From: a virus | Length of the DNA stretch: 24,275 bases | Reading direction: 5' to 3' (one strand) | Virus record (IMG/VR): IMGVR_UViG_3300030085_001709 | Location: 1-24,275 of that record | Shown here: positions 7,008 through 14,869 of the stretch, one piece after another | How the letters are laid out: the number at the start of each line of letters is the position of its first letter | Position numbering within the stretch: the first letter of the stretch is position 1 | The notes under the pieces: model-generated | What the model saw: the letters and a program-made list of their open reading frames with translations, nothing else | What the model was told of the DNA's origin: nothing | Databases searched by the model: none | Translations under genes and position numbers: made by a program

Positions 7008-9301
7008 ATCGTGCAAGATTCACACTCCTCTTGTTCTTCTTCGGTTACACTCATGTTAGGTTTATCTTCTAACACATCTGGTTTATCATCATCATCTGAT
7101 TTACCATCATATGTGTTTTGATAGTAAGATGTTTTCCAACCATATTTGTATGTTGTCAACAAATCTTTTGCCATTTCGGAAAGTGGCACTTGATTTTCTT
7201 CATAGTTTTCTGGATTGTATGACCAATTACCTGATATAGCCTGGTCAAAATACTTCTGCATAACTGCAACGATATTTATATATCCTGAATTTGAAGGTTG
7301 CCCCCATAATAAAGTGTATTTACTTTTTAATGTTGAGTATTGTGGCACTACTTGTTTAAGTGGACCTTGTTTTGATTTTTTAACTGATAAAAAATCTCTA
7401 GGTGGTTCTATACCATTTGTAGCATTAGAAACCACACTAGAGGATTCTGATGGCATTTGAGCTGAGAGTGTGCTATGTCGTAGGCCATGCTCAATTATAT
7501 CTTTCCTTAATGATTCCCAATCACAAGAGTATTTGCGATTTACAATCTCATCTACATCTTTTTTATAGGTGTCAATAGGTAGAACGCCATCAGAATATTT
7601 TGTTTTGGCAAAGTATTCACATTTGCCTTTTTCTTTTGCAAGATTATTACTAGCTTTGAGTAAGTAATACTGGAAGTATTCGGTAAGTTCATCTACTGCT
7701 TCCCAAGCACCTTTCTCACCGTAATTATAACCAAGTCTAGCAAGATAATGTGCCAGACCAATATAACCAATCCCTAAACTTCTTCTAGATTTTGTTGATA
7801 TCTCAGCCGCCTTGACTGGATATCCTTGATGTTCAATTATCTCATCTAAAGCTCTCACGGATAAGTCGCACAGACCATCCAGGTCATCAAAATAGACTAG
7901 TTTTCCTACATTGATAGCACTTAATATGCACAATGCAATCTCGCCTTCTCCGTCTATATGTTGCAACGGAGTAGTAGGTAAAGTAATCTCTTGACATAAG
8001 TTGGACATGGTTACTAAATCTTTAAATGATGAATGAGTATTACAATGGTCTATGTTCATAATATAGATACGACCTGTTTCTGCTCTTTCTTTTAACATGG
8101 ACATAAACAATTCTTGAGCAGATATTTTCTTTTTAAATACTGAGGTTTTTCTTTCTGCTTTTTCATATTCTTCATCAAACTTATCTGTACCCCAATGTTC
8201 ATATAATTCAGGCACCTCATGAGGTGAGAATAAAGTTATGTCTTCATCTTTAATAAATCTTTCATAAAATATTTTAGATAGTTGTATTGAGTAGTCTAAT
8301 TTTCTAACTCTATTATCTTCACTACCTTTATTGTTTTTTAAAACTAATATATCTTCTATCTCTTTGTGCCATATTGGAAAGTGAACAGTTGCACTACCGC
8401 CTCTTACACCATTTTGTGTACAACATTTTACTGTCGCCTCAAATTTTTTAAGAAATGGTATGACACCTGTATGTTGTACTTCACCACCTCTAATTCTAGA
8501 ATTGATACCTCTAATACGACCTGCATTTATACCAATGCCGGCTCTTTGTGCAACATATCTACCTATCGCCATATCAGATGTAAAAATAGATGGTAATGTA
8601 TCATCACTATCTACTAATACACATGAAGCATATTGTTTAAGTGGTGTTCTTACACCTGCCATTACAGGTGTTGGTATGTTGATTAAGTGTTTGCTAATTG
8701 CACGATAGTATTTTTTAATGTAGGTAAGTCTTGTTTGTTTAGGGTAGTTATGAAATATCGTGGCAGCTATGAGCATATACATAAATTGAGGTGTTTCATA
8801 AACTTCACCTGTGCTTCTATCTTGCACTAGATATTTGTCTATAACTTGTCTTAGACCAGCATATGTAAATTCATAATCTCTTTCGTGTACAATCCATTGT
8901 TCCATTCTATCCCAATCTCTTTTATCATACCACTTTAATAAGTCTTTATCATATAAACCTAATTCAATACATTTTTTTGTATGGTCATATATGTGTGGGT
9001 GGTCCCAAAGTTTTCTGTTTAATGATTTTCTTAATTGAAATAATAATAATCTAGCAGCTACATATTGATAGTTTGGTTTTTCTAATGAGATTAAATCAGC
9101 CGCTGACTTAATTAGTATGTGTTGTATATCGTTTGTTGTGATGTTATCGTAAAATTGTAAACCACTATTCATCTCTACTTCTGATGGTGATACACCTGTT
9201 ATATCTTCACAAGCGTGTTCAACCATATCGTGGATTTTTTGAATGTTAAGTGGTTCTTTTCCTCTACCGTTTCGTTTAACTACATTAATATTGTCATTCA
9301 T
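7004..9301 (-). CDS. nrdA: ribonucleoside-diphosphate reductase class Ia, alpha subunit
   Basis: A 765-aa catalytic subunit, close to the 761 aa of E. coli NrdA. It starts with an ATP-cone (about residues 5-90; VVKRNGRGKEPLNIQKI), so allosteric activity control may be kept. The active site has redox Cys C227 and C458, radical Cys C436 with N434 and E438 (NLCQE), the Y726-Y727 radical-transfer pair, and the C-terminal CESC shuttle (C760, C763). The reaction is NDP to dNDP, feeding phage replication from recycled host nucleotides. It begins one spacer base after the primase stop behind a GAAGAGAGTG ribosome binding site and runs into nrdB by ATGA, so the subunits are made together. Confidence 0.97.
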   Translation of the reverse strand: MNDNINVVKRNGRGKEPLNIQKIHDMVEHACEDITGVSPSEVEMNSGLQFYDNITTNDIQHILIKSAADLISLEKPNYQYVAARLLLFQLRKSLNRKLWDHPHIYDHTKKCIELGLYDKDLLKWYDKRDWDRMEQWIVHERDYEFTYAGLRQVIDKYLVQDRSTGEVYETPQFMYMLIAATIFHNYPKQTRLTYIKKYYRAISKHLINIPTPVMAGVRTPLKQYASCVLVDSDDTLPSIFTSDMAIGRYVAQRAGIGINAGRIRGINSRIRGGEVQHTGVIPFLKKFEATVKCCTQNGVRGGSATVHFPIWHKEIEDILVLKNNKGSEDNRVRKLDYSIQLSKIFYERFIKDEDITLFSPHEVPELYEHWGTDKFDEEYEKAERKTSVFKKKISAQELFMSMLKERAETGRIYIMNIDHCNTHSSFKDLVTMSNLCQEITLPTTPLQHIDGEGEIALCILSAINVGKLVYFDDLDGLCDLSVRALDEIIEHQGYPVKAAEISTKSRRSLGIGYIGLAHYLARLGYNYGEKGAWEAVDELTEYFQYYLLKASNNLAKEKGKCEYFAKTKYSDGVLPIDTYKKDVDEIVNRKYSCDWESLRKDIIEHGLRHSTLSAQMPSESSSVVSNATNGIEPPRDFLSVKKSKQGPLKQVVPQYSTLKSKYTLLWGQPSNSGYINIVAVMQKYFDQAISGNWSYNPENYEENQVPLSEMAKDLLTTYKYGWKTSYYQNTYDGKSDDDDKPDVLEDKPNMSVTEEEQEECESCTI

Positions 9302-9302
9302 T

Positions 9303-10304
9303 TTACACTCTCTTCCAAAAATCTAACTTAGCAATTGCACTAAGACCATGATATGTATTATTATAAATTATTTCTTCTACATCAAGACCAGATATCACCA
9401 TATCATTAATATCTTTCTCTTTTAAATCATCAGGCCAAATAACTATTTTGTGACCATCATCAATCGCCTTATACATTCTTTTGATGATTTCATTATTTCG
9501 TGGTTCGTTATCATATATATAAATCATTTGCTGTGGGTCTTTCAATAAATTATTATTAATTTCTCTTAAATCTGCACCAGCAGCTGCCACACAATTTTCT
9601 ACAAATAAACTATCTAGAGGACCTTCAACAATACGAATATCATCATCATAAACAATTCTATCTAGACCATAAATTTTTAATTGTTCTTCATCTAATTTTA
9701 TAGTTACATACTTTGGTTGTTCTTTACCAAATGCTCTTCCTTGAAATGCAAAAAATTCACCATGTTCATTATAAAAAGGTATAATTAATCTAGGATAATC
9801 TCTAGTTATATCTACATAAGTTTTTGGTTTTGCTTTGTTACAAAATGTCATAAACTTAGGTGCAAAATATAATTTGTTTAGATGTCCTGTAAGTTTTCTA
9901 TTTTCACAATATACCCTAGCAGGGTGTTCTAAATCTAGTTCTGCTATCTTTTTAAGTCCGTTTATGATATCAGTATCTTCATTCTTAAAAGGTTTAAAAT
10001 CAAATTCAACCTTTTCTTTTTTGGTATCAGTCTTTCTATATCTTTCTACTGTATATTCAGAATATAGTTTAGTGTCTAATTTTTTAATTAGACCTGCTAG
10101 ATTTGTACCTACACCACAATTGTGGCACTTGTAAAACATATTTGTTTTTACACGATACAGATACCCTCTAGCCTTTGTTTTGTCTTTTTGAGAATCACCA
10201 CAATAAGGGCACCTAAAGTTAAACAGATAGTCATTCTTTCGTTTGAACATCTGTAACCTAGATGAGAGAATATTAATATATTTTAAATCTACATAATTTG
10301 ACAT
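9303..10304 (-). CDS. T4 gp61-like DNA primase
   Basis: A 333-aa DnaG-type primase similar in size to T4 gp61 (342 aa). The N-terminal zinc-binding module is CPYC (C32, C35) and CHNC (C60, C63), with GDSQKDKTKARGY between. A TOPRIM domain follows: VEGPLDSLF (E227), IYIYDNEP (D265) and DIND (~298-301) give the metal-binding acidic residues. It makes RNA primers for lagging-strand synthesis with the replicative helicase. There is no ribosome binding site; a sigma70-like promoter ends only 12 bases before the ATG, so the message is probably nearly leaderless. An internal Met19 has no better signal and would lose N-terminal sequence that aligns with gp61. It is the first gene of a long unidirectional run. 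Confidence 0.93.
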   Translation of the reverse strand: MSNYVDLKYINILSSRLQMFKRKNDYLFNFRCPYCGDSQKDKTKARGYLYRVKTNMFYKCHNCGVGTNLAGLIKKLDTKLYSEYTVERYRKTDTKKEKVEFDFKPFKNEDTDIINGLKKIAELDLEHPARVYCENRKLTGHLNKLYFAPKFMTFCNKAKPKTYVDITRDYPRLIIPFYNEHGEFFAFQGRAFGKEQPKYVTIKLDEEQLKIYGLDRIVYDDDIRIVEGPLDSLFVENCVAAAGADLREINNNLLKDPQQMIYIYDNEPRNNEIIKRMYKAIDDGHKIVIWPDDLKEKDINDMVISGLDVEEIIYNNTYHGLSAIAKLDFWKRV

Positions 10305-10316
10305 AACACGATAGTT

Positions 10317-10345
10317 AGTATATATGAATACTACTAAAATGTCAA
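10317..10345 (-). promoter_or_regulatory. sigma70-type promoter before the primase gene
   Basis: On the minus strand the gap before the primase reads TTGACA (10340-10345), a 17-base spacer, then TATACT (10317-10322): a perfect -35, a 5/6 -10 and ideal spacing. The predicted start point (~10309-10311) is only 5-7 bases before the primase ATG at 10304, which lacks a ribosome binding site. It is the only such promoter found in an intergenic gap of the window and would drive primase, nrdA, nrdB and the genes below. Confidence 0.8.
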
Positions 10346-10347
10346 GT

Positions 10348-10794
10348 CTAGTTCGCTATAGCCGCTAAAAATATTGGTAGATTTTTTGCTAATATATAAC
10401 CAAGAACCAAGGCACCACCTAGTATAAACCAGCGCCACCTTTCTAAGATACCGACCCTATCAGTAAGGTCTGATTTTAATGATTTGATTTCTAGTAAAAG
10501 TCTTTTTTCTACTTGTGATATATCTCTTTGTAAATCACGATAAACAATGTCTAATTCTTCTGCTCTTTCTTTCACTTTCTCAAAAAGGATATCATCTACC
10601 TTTTCTTGTTGTGATAGTTTTTCTTCATGCACAGCTAACATTGACTTAATAGATGTGGAAACATCAGTCAATTTATCTATAGCAGTATCTAGTCTTGCAT
10701 GAATTTGTACTTGTCCAGCAAGTTCTTTTTTTATACCTTCAACTTCTACTGCTAATTTTTGCACACTATTATTGTTATTCGTGGATGGCGACAT
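10348..10794 (-). CDS. coiled-coil protein with C-terminal membrane anchor
   Basis: A 148-aa protein: polar N-terminus, a long heptad-like helical region (about residues 10-115), then a C-terminal hydrophobic segment starting WRWFILGGALVLGYILA (~121-145). This predicts a tail-anchored membrane protein with the coiled coil on one side. No ribosome binding site is clear; it starts one base after the stop of the 85-aa gene and is probably translationally coupled. The neighbouring 85-aa protein has the reverse layout (N-terminal TM, then helix). Role unknown; an envelope scaffold, a holin or spanin-like partner, or a superinfection factor are possibilities without direct support. Confidence 0.85.
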   Translation of the reverse strand: MSPSTNNNNSVQKLAVEVEGIKKELAGQVQIHARLDTAIDKLTDVSTSIKSMLAVHEEKLSQQEKVDDILFEKVKERAEELDIVYRDLQRDISQVEKRLLLEIKSLKSDLTDRVGILERWRWFILGGALVLGYILAKNLPIFLAAIAN

Positions 10795-10795
10795 T

Positions 10796-11053
10796 TTAAT
10801 TTGATAGTGGGTTACCTGATTTAGCTTGTATTTCTCTAATTTGTAATTTCAACAATTCAATTTCTTTGCCATTAATTTTAGAATTTTTATCTACTTCACT
10901 AATTGCTGTTGCATTGACTTTTGCTGATTCTTTGATTTTACTTAGAGCTTCAAGTTTGGTCATAATCTCCCCATACTTAACAAATCCACCACCTATTGTT
11001 AATACTAAACCTAGAGCGGCTGCTACCCATTTTATATCTATATCTTTAAACAT
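10796..11053 (-). CDS. small membrane protein, N-terminal TM plus coiled coil
   Basis: An 85-aa protein with a transmembrane segment near the N-terminus (WVAAALGLVLTIGGGFVKYG, ~9-28) followed by a charged helix with a heptad-like pattern (about 35-78). GAGGAAG lies 5 bases before the ATG. The start overlaps the stop of the 637-aa secreted protein by one base (TAATG). Holins can have this size, but a single TM with a long soluble helix fits an anchor or coiled-coil partner at least as well. It is paired with the adjacent C-terminally anchored coiled-coil protein. Confidence 0.85.
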   Translation of the reverse strand: MFKDIDIKWVAAALGLVLTIGGGFVKYGEIMTKLEALSKIKESAKVNATAISEVDKNSKINGKEIELLKLQIREIQAKSGNPLSN

Positions 11054-12966
11054 TAACTTCCTCTTTTTAGTTCTTTGAGTTCTTGTAATACTCTTAATTT
11101 TTCATTGTGTATATCTGTTAATATACCTTGTTTAACAGCAATTGGGTCATTACCTGTGTACGCTACTAATGAGGCGTCTGCATATATTTGTTGCTGTTCA
11201 AGTATATTTATAGTATCAAAAAAGTTAGGATTAGGAACACCTATCATTTTCTGGTTTTGATAGATAGGTTTGTTATACACCGATAAATTTGGGGCGTCCA
11301 TTTGCATACCCTTTAAAGTAACTACTTGTATAGCCCTAACCCTATCTGATACTTTTTTAAGTTTTGCTTCTACTTTAGCAATAATTTTTTCTATCTTTGC
11401 TCCGATATCTGCAACTTGTGTAGAGGATTCTGAAACTGATGTATCTTCCTCAACGACAACTTCTTCACCGCCTTCCTGTGTCGGTGTTCCTTCTGATGTC
11501 GTAGTTTCATCCATGTTAGATTCATTAGATACTGTTTCTGTTTCTGTTTCGGTATTTCCCTCATTACTAGTTTCCTCAGACTGTGCTGTTGTTTCGGTAG
11601 CATTTGTATTATTTTCCTCCGTTGTTGGTTGTTCATTTTCAGAAGCCACAGTTTCTTCGGTGGCATTTTCTTCTGTTGTTACAGTTTCGTTTTCTGATGT
11701 TGTTACCTCCTCTGGTTGATTATTTTCTTCAATAGAAGATTCTTCCATAGCCGTAGATGTTTCTTCCATAACTGGCTTTTCTTCCAATGCGACAGGCTCT
11801 TCAGTCTGGACCACCTCCTCTTCCATCGCCGTTGGTTCTATTGTTGGTTCCTCGGTTATGGTTGATACATTTTCCGTTGGCATAGGCATAGGTTCTTCTA
11901 AAGTTTCCACTATCATACTAACAGTTTCTTCAAAAAATTGTTCCTCTGTTATCGCTTCTTCCATTAATATTTCTTCAAATTCTTCTACTAAATTTTCTTC
12001 TTCTAATATTGCTTTAAAATTTTCAACAAATAATTCTTTAAACATTTCTAATTCTACTTGTTTAACCTCTACTTCTTGCATTTCAAGTTCAATAGTTTCA
12101 ATCGCAAGTTCTTCTTCTATTTCTATCTCAGTATTAAATGTTGGTTCTTCTAGTAAGGTAAGTGTGCCAAAATTTTCTAATTCTTCCTCTATGTTTAGTG
12201 TTTCAAAATTTTCTTCTATCGCTTCTGCGACTTCTTCTATTTCTTCAACAGCGGTGTTGATGTTTGATAGTTCTTCTGCACTTATTGGTGAATAGTTTAT
12301 ATCTAAAAGTGTTGCTTGTAAACTGGCACCTAAGAGATTAGGACCTATTAGACTGTTGTTATTTGTGCTACTGCCATCTATACCTTCCCATTCCCAATCC
12401 CATTTTCTAGCACCCTCACCTGTATGAGTTACAGAATCTTGATATGTAAAAGTATTACTATAATAACCTGAATCGTTATTTCTAATTTGTGTTACAGTAG
12501 CTAAAACTTCATTGTTTTCATCTAGTATTTTTACTGTTGTTGAAAAAGTATCTCTTGAACCACCACCTCTTGAAGCTTGACCACATTGAAAAGATGAACC
12601 TACCCATTCACAATTTTGTACCTCAGTTATGGCGTCAAGTCTAACACCACCATCTAAACTATCTGCTGTTGTGGTATGTGATTGAGCATTTTCTGTTATG
12701 ATGTCTAGACCTAGTAATGAACCATCAACACTAATTGTACAATTACCACCACACTCAAATTCATTTTGAAAAAATGTATGTACGCCTGTTGTATCTACTT
12801 GACCACTAATGGCTGAACCTACTTTATCAGGAGATAAACCATCTGTTTGATTTTGCCAATTAGCTTGACCATCACCTTGGTTAGGTAATAAATTACCAGA
12901 TGTTGCTGTTTCAGCAATACTTTGATATGGTATCGTTAACAATAATAATAAAAATAATTTTTTCAT
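11053..12966 (-). CDS. secreted protein with long Glu-rich central region
   Basis: A 637-aa protein not recognised by function. Residues 1-18 are a Sec signal peptide (KK, poly-Leu core, then SIA before ET). Residues 19-~225 look like a beta-rich domain with four Cys (C72, C76, C119, C128) that could form disulfides in the periplasm. Residues ~230-510 are a Glu/Thr/Val-rich low-complexity region, helical in the first half and Ser/Thr/Asn-rich in the second. Residues ~520-637 are a basic helical segment and a folded-looking tail with NPNFFDTINILEQQQIYADASL. AAGGAT lies 8 bases before the ATG. It lies between another signal-peptide protein and two small membrane proteins. It may work in the host periplasm or as a processed virion component; neither is shown. 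Confidence 0.9.
   Translation of the reverse strand: MKKLFLLLLLTIPYQSIAETATSGNLLPNQGDGQANWQNQTDGLSPDKVGSAISGQVDTTGVHTFFQNEFECGGNCTISVDGSLLGLDIITENAQSHTTTADSLDGGVRLDAITEVQNCEWVGSSFQCGQASRGGGSRDTFSTTVKILDENNEVLATVTQIRNNDSGYYSNTFTYQDSVTHTGEGARKWDWEWEGIDGSSTNNNSLIGPNLLGASLQATLLDINYSPISAEELSNINTAVEEIEEVAEAIEENFETLNIEEELENFGTLTLLEEPTFNTEIEIEEELAIETIELEMQEVEVKQVELEMFKELFVENFKAILEEENLVEEFEEILMEEAITEEQFFEETVSMIVETLEEPMPMPTENVSTITEEPTIEPTAMEEEVVQTEEPVALEEKPVMEETSTAMEESSIEENNQPEEVTTSENETVTTEENATEETVASENEQPTTEENNTNATETTAQSEETSNEGNTETETETVSNESNMDETTTSEGTPTQEGGEEVVVEEDTSVSESSTQVADIGAKIEKIIAKVEAKLKKVSDRVRAIQVVTLKGMQMDAPNLSVYNKPIYQNQKMIGVPNPNFFDTINILEQQQIYADASLVAYTGNDPIAVKQGILTDIHNEKLRVLQELKELKRGS
11437..12279 (-). 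repeat. Glu-rich low-complexity coding segment
   Basis: The central ~280 codons of the 637-aa secreted protein form a degenerate run of EE[VTS]-type units. The first part is hydrophobic/Glu alternating (EEIEEVAEAIEENFETL and similar), the later part is TTEEN/TEETV/SENE-like. The bias also leaves long Ser-rich readings open on the other strand, which are composition artefacts. Confidence 0.75.
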
Positions 12967-13020
12967 GCAAAAATCCTTATATTATCATGCCAAAGAATAT
13001 AAGACCTAAAACAGTATAAA

Positions 13021-13776
13021 CTATTTTTGATTTAATGTCTGTTTCTGGACTTTTTTTTTATCAAACTCTATTTCAGTTTCTAGAGCTTTAATTTCTTCTG
13101 CTATTTTATCTAATTCTTTTTTATCTTCTTTAGATACATTTTCTTTTGATTCAAGTTTAGACTTCCAGATTGCCAGCTCTTTTTCTTTCTTTTCCGTTTC
13201 TTTCATTGTTTTTATAATGTTCAGTCGGTCTGTATACTGTACAAAGTCTGGTCTTAACTTGTCATATTTTTTCCATTGGTCTGAAGCTGCTTTACCAATC
13301 TTACCTTCAAATGGACATGGTGTGCCTGATTGTTCCATAGCATAGAACACTCTTTCATCTTGGCAGAGGATTGACACGGCCGCCACCTTCATACCTAGGT
13401 CTGATAAAGTTTTTGAAAGTTTGATACGCTCACAATTCTCATCAGTTACATATGTACCTCCAGATATTCCTAAACCGATAGTAGATATACCACCTGAAAT
13501 ACCAACGATACATAAATCTTGTGAGTAAGCGGACATACTTGGTGCTGACGCCATACCTGCTACTCTAGTATCTACACCAGAATTTGTAGTTGTAGATGTG
13601 GTTGTAGTAGTATTTGTTTGACCACCAGAATATGTATTATTATTAGTTGTAGTGTAGCCACCAGTAATATTTGTATTACTGCCGGAAGTGTTAGATTGTG
13701 TATTCGTATCAGCCGCCACAGCAACAGGTGTTGCTATCATAACTAAACATAACAAAGAAAGTCTAAATTTCTTCAT
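13021..13776 (-). CDS. secreted marine-phage-type protein, Cys-containing, function unknown
   Basis: A 251-aa protein with a clear Sec signal peptide (MKKFRLSLLCLVMIATPVAVA, cleavage near residue 21-22; no lipobox). A Ser/Thr/Asn/Gly-rich linker (~23-70) leads to a compact domain (~75-165) with SQDLCIVGISGGISTIGLGISGG, ENCERIKLSKTL, AAVSILCQDERVF and GTPCPFEGKIG. Four conserved-looking Cys suggest disulfides, and I recall this domain from other marine phage genomes without an assigned function. The C-terminus (~190-245) is a Lys/Glu-rich coiled coil. AAGGAC precedes the ATG. A run of nine A at codons 240-242 could give a -1 shifted product with a hydrophobic tail. It heads the envelope block. 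Confidence 0.9.
   Translation of the reverse strand: MKKFRLSLLCLVMIATPVAVAADTNTQSNTSGSNTNITGGYTTTNNNTYSGGQTNTTTTTSTTTNSGVDTRVAGMASAPSMSAYSQDLCIVGISGGISTIGLGISGGTYVTDENCERIKLSKTLSDLGMKVAAVSILCQDERVFYAMEQSGTPCPFEGKIGKAASDQWKKYDKLRPDFVQYTDRLNIIKTMKETEKKEKELAIWKSKLESKENVSKEDKKELDKIAEEIKALETEIEFDKKKVQKQTLNQK
13051..13059 (-). other. A9 slippery run, possible -1 frameshift site
   Basis: Codons 240-242 of the 251-aa gene read AAA AAA AAA, then GTC. In frame, translation adds nine residues and stops. A -1 shift on the A run adds 24 different residues up to a TAA at 12977-12979, including a hydrophobic tail KIVYTVLGLIFFGMII, for a 266-aa product. A possible AAACAG/CTGTTT stem lies about six bases downstream. 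The shift could also arise by polymerase slippage; the tail may be chance in AT-rich sequence. Confidence 0.35.
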
Positions 13777-13795
13777 TCGTTTGTCCTTTTCTATA

Positions 13796-13805
13796 ACTAT
13801 TTAGT
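13796..13805 (-). promoter_or_regulatory. weak late-promoter-like box before the secreted 251-aa gene
   Basis: The minus strand reads ACTAAATAGT, matching TATAAATAGT (the 10-mer found twice upstream of late genes) at eight of ten positions. It lies 19 bases before the ATG of the signal-peptide gene. It also overlaps the stop codon of the 43-aa gene, so the resemblance may be partly codon-driven. Confidence 0.25.
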
Positions 13806-13928
13806 AGATTTTTTCTTGGCTACTGCTTTCTTTTTTGCTACTTTTTTCTTTTGAACAGGGTTCAAAACCTCTACAATTTTTAAAAGTTTTTCTTTTACCC
13901 ATTCTATAATGCATTTAATATGTTCCAT
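13797..13928 (-). CDS. 43-aa peptide with Lys/Ala-rich histone-like tail
   Basis: A short gene of 43 residues: an amphipathic N-terminal helix (MEHIKCIIEWVKEKLLKIVEVL) and a C-terminal tail KKKVAKKKAVAKKKSTK that resembles histone H1 or HU-tail K/A repeats. The start overlaps the stop of the 313-aa gene by one base (TAATG), and the stop is followed after 20 bases by the next start. No ribosome binding site is evident, so coupling is likely. It may bind DNA, RNA or acidic surfaces; it sits at the end of the packaged-protein block, where basic internal head proteins would be expected. Function not established. Confidence 0.7.
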   Translation of the reverse strand: MEHIKCIIEWVKEKLLKIVEVLNPVQKKKVAKKKAVAKKKSTK

Positions 13929-14869
13929 TATTTGCCCTCTCTACGCTTAATGGTTATCTTCTTCATTTTTTCTATGTACGCTTTATAGACCTTTTCAGCG
14001 GCGTGTAAGTTTTTCTTACTCTCTGGATTTTTTGCTCTATCGGCAGCTACTCTTGCTCTTTGGTGCATGGCCATAGCAGCTTGCATTTTGTGGGCGTGTG
14101 GTCTTCCAGACTTACTAATTATATTTATGCTTTCTTTAGCTTTGGCACCATCAACAAATCCAAGACCTTTGATAGTATCTTTAGGGTCCTCATCTGTATA
14201 TAAATCAGAATGTTTGTCTGGGTCTTGACTTTTGTATTTTCTAGGTACTCTTTTCTCTGCTTCTTCTAAACTTTCATTTTTCAACATTTTAGATAACTGT
14301 CTAGGTTCAACACCTGTAAAAGACCTTGCTACTTGATATGCATAATAATTATCATCATGCCTTCTTTTGTTTTTGTGTTTTCTGTCTAACACTTGTTTTA
14401 GAGCAGTTAAAGCTAATTTATAATTACCTCTACGAATAGTTTTACTTCTAATATTTTGTATTATGTCATTAAACCAGGTTTCATCTATTTGTGTTTCTTC
14501 ACCCATTGGTAAATATTGTGCTAATTGACCGGCAGAGTTTAATATGTTTGTTAATACAGGCATAGGTAGTTTTGTTAAAGCAGCTAACTGGTCTTTTGTT
14601 AATTCATATTTGTCTTTTATTTTTTTTAGTAAAGGATTTGTTTCTGCATTTAAACTTGCCTGAGGTTTTAAATTCATATGACCACGACCATGTGTATTTG
14701 TTCCTGCATTGCCACCATAACCAGCGTGTAGACCTACACCTCTGCTTTGGTAGTTTCTATCAAAATTTTTAGGTGGTGAATCACCAAGACTTGCCATAGG
14801 ATGATATCTAGAATAATTACCTAGTCTAACACCACCCATGTATTCTGTATATTCTTTAAATGTTTTCAT
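13928..14869 (-). CDS. probable virion or core protein, MKTFKEY N-terminus
   Basis: A 313-aa basic protein, function not recognised. The N-terminus MKTFKEYTEYM resembles the T4 internal-protein targeting sequence (MKTYQEFIAE), although the I/L-x-E cleavage triplet is degenerate. A Gly/His/Arg-rich stretch (~30-70) is followed by a helical region with LTKDQLAALTKLPMPVLTNIL (~91-111), and the C-terminus is strongly basic with many Ala/Lys/Arg (~260-313). There is no good ribosome binding site; it overlaps the preceding gene by 14 bases. It is likely a late gene of the capsid-core type, inferred from its N-terminus and neighbours. Confidence 0.85.
   Translation of the reverse strand: MKTFKEYTEYMGGVRLGNYSRYHPMASLGDSPPKNFDRNYQSRGVGLHAGYGGNAGTNTHGRGHMNLKPQASLNAETNPLLKKIKDKYELTKDQLAALTKLPMPVLTNILNSAGQLAQYLPMGEETQIDETWFNDIIQNIRSKTIRRGNYKLALTALKQVLDRKHKNKRRHDDNYYAYQVARSFTGVEPRQLSKMLKNESLEEAEKRVPRKYKSQDPDKHSDLYTDEDPKDTIKGLGFVDGAKAKESINIISKSGRPHAHKMQAAMAMHQRARVAADRAKNPESKKNLHAAEKVYKAYIEKMKKITIKRREGK

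Noticed and set aside
7008-7016. TTG start for nrdB with better-spaced GAGGAG
   Set aside because: The GAGGAG encodes the NrdA tail, TTG is a poor start, and the ATG at 7007 forms the ATGA overlap used throughout this genome and gives E. coli-like residue numbering.
7273-7280. TATAAATA inside nrdA as a late promoter
   Set aside because: Deep within coding sequence and not near a gene start; several chance copies are expected in DNA this AT-rich.
11205-11212. TATAAATA inside the 637-aa gene near its 3' end
   Set aside because: Lies about 150 bases before the 85-aa gene within conserved-looking coding sequence; not distinguishable from chance, so not annotated.
11391-11666. Second minus-strand reading in another frame of the Glu-rich segment
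   Set aside because: Gln/Lys-rich translation of the same low-complexity DNA, fully inside a stronger gene and without start signals.
11270-12295. Long plus-strand readings rich in Ser/Thr opposite the secreted 637-aa gene
   Set aside because: They are the antisense of the Glu-rich segment (GAA/GAG become TTC/CTC), with no ribosome binding site and no recognisable protein; composition artefact.
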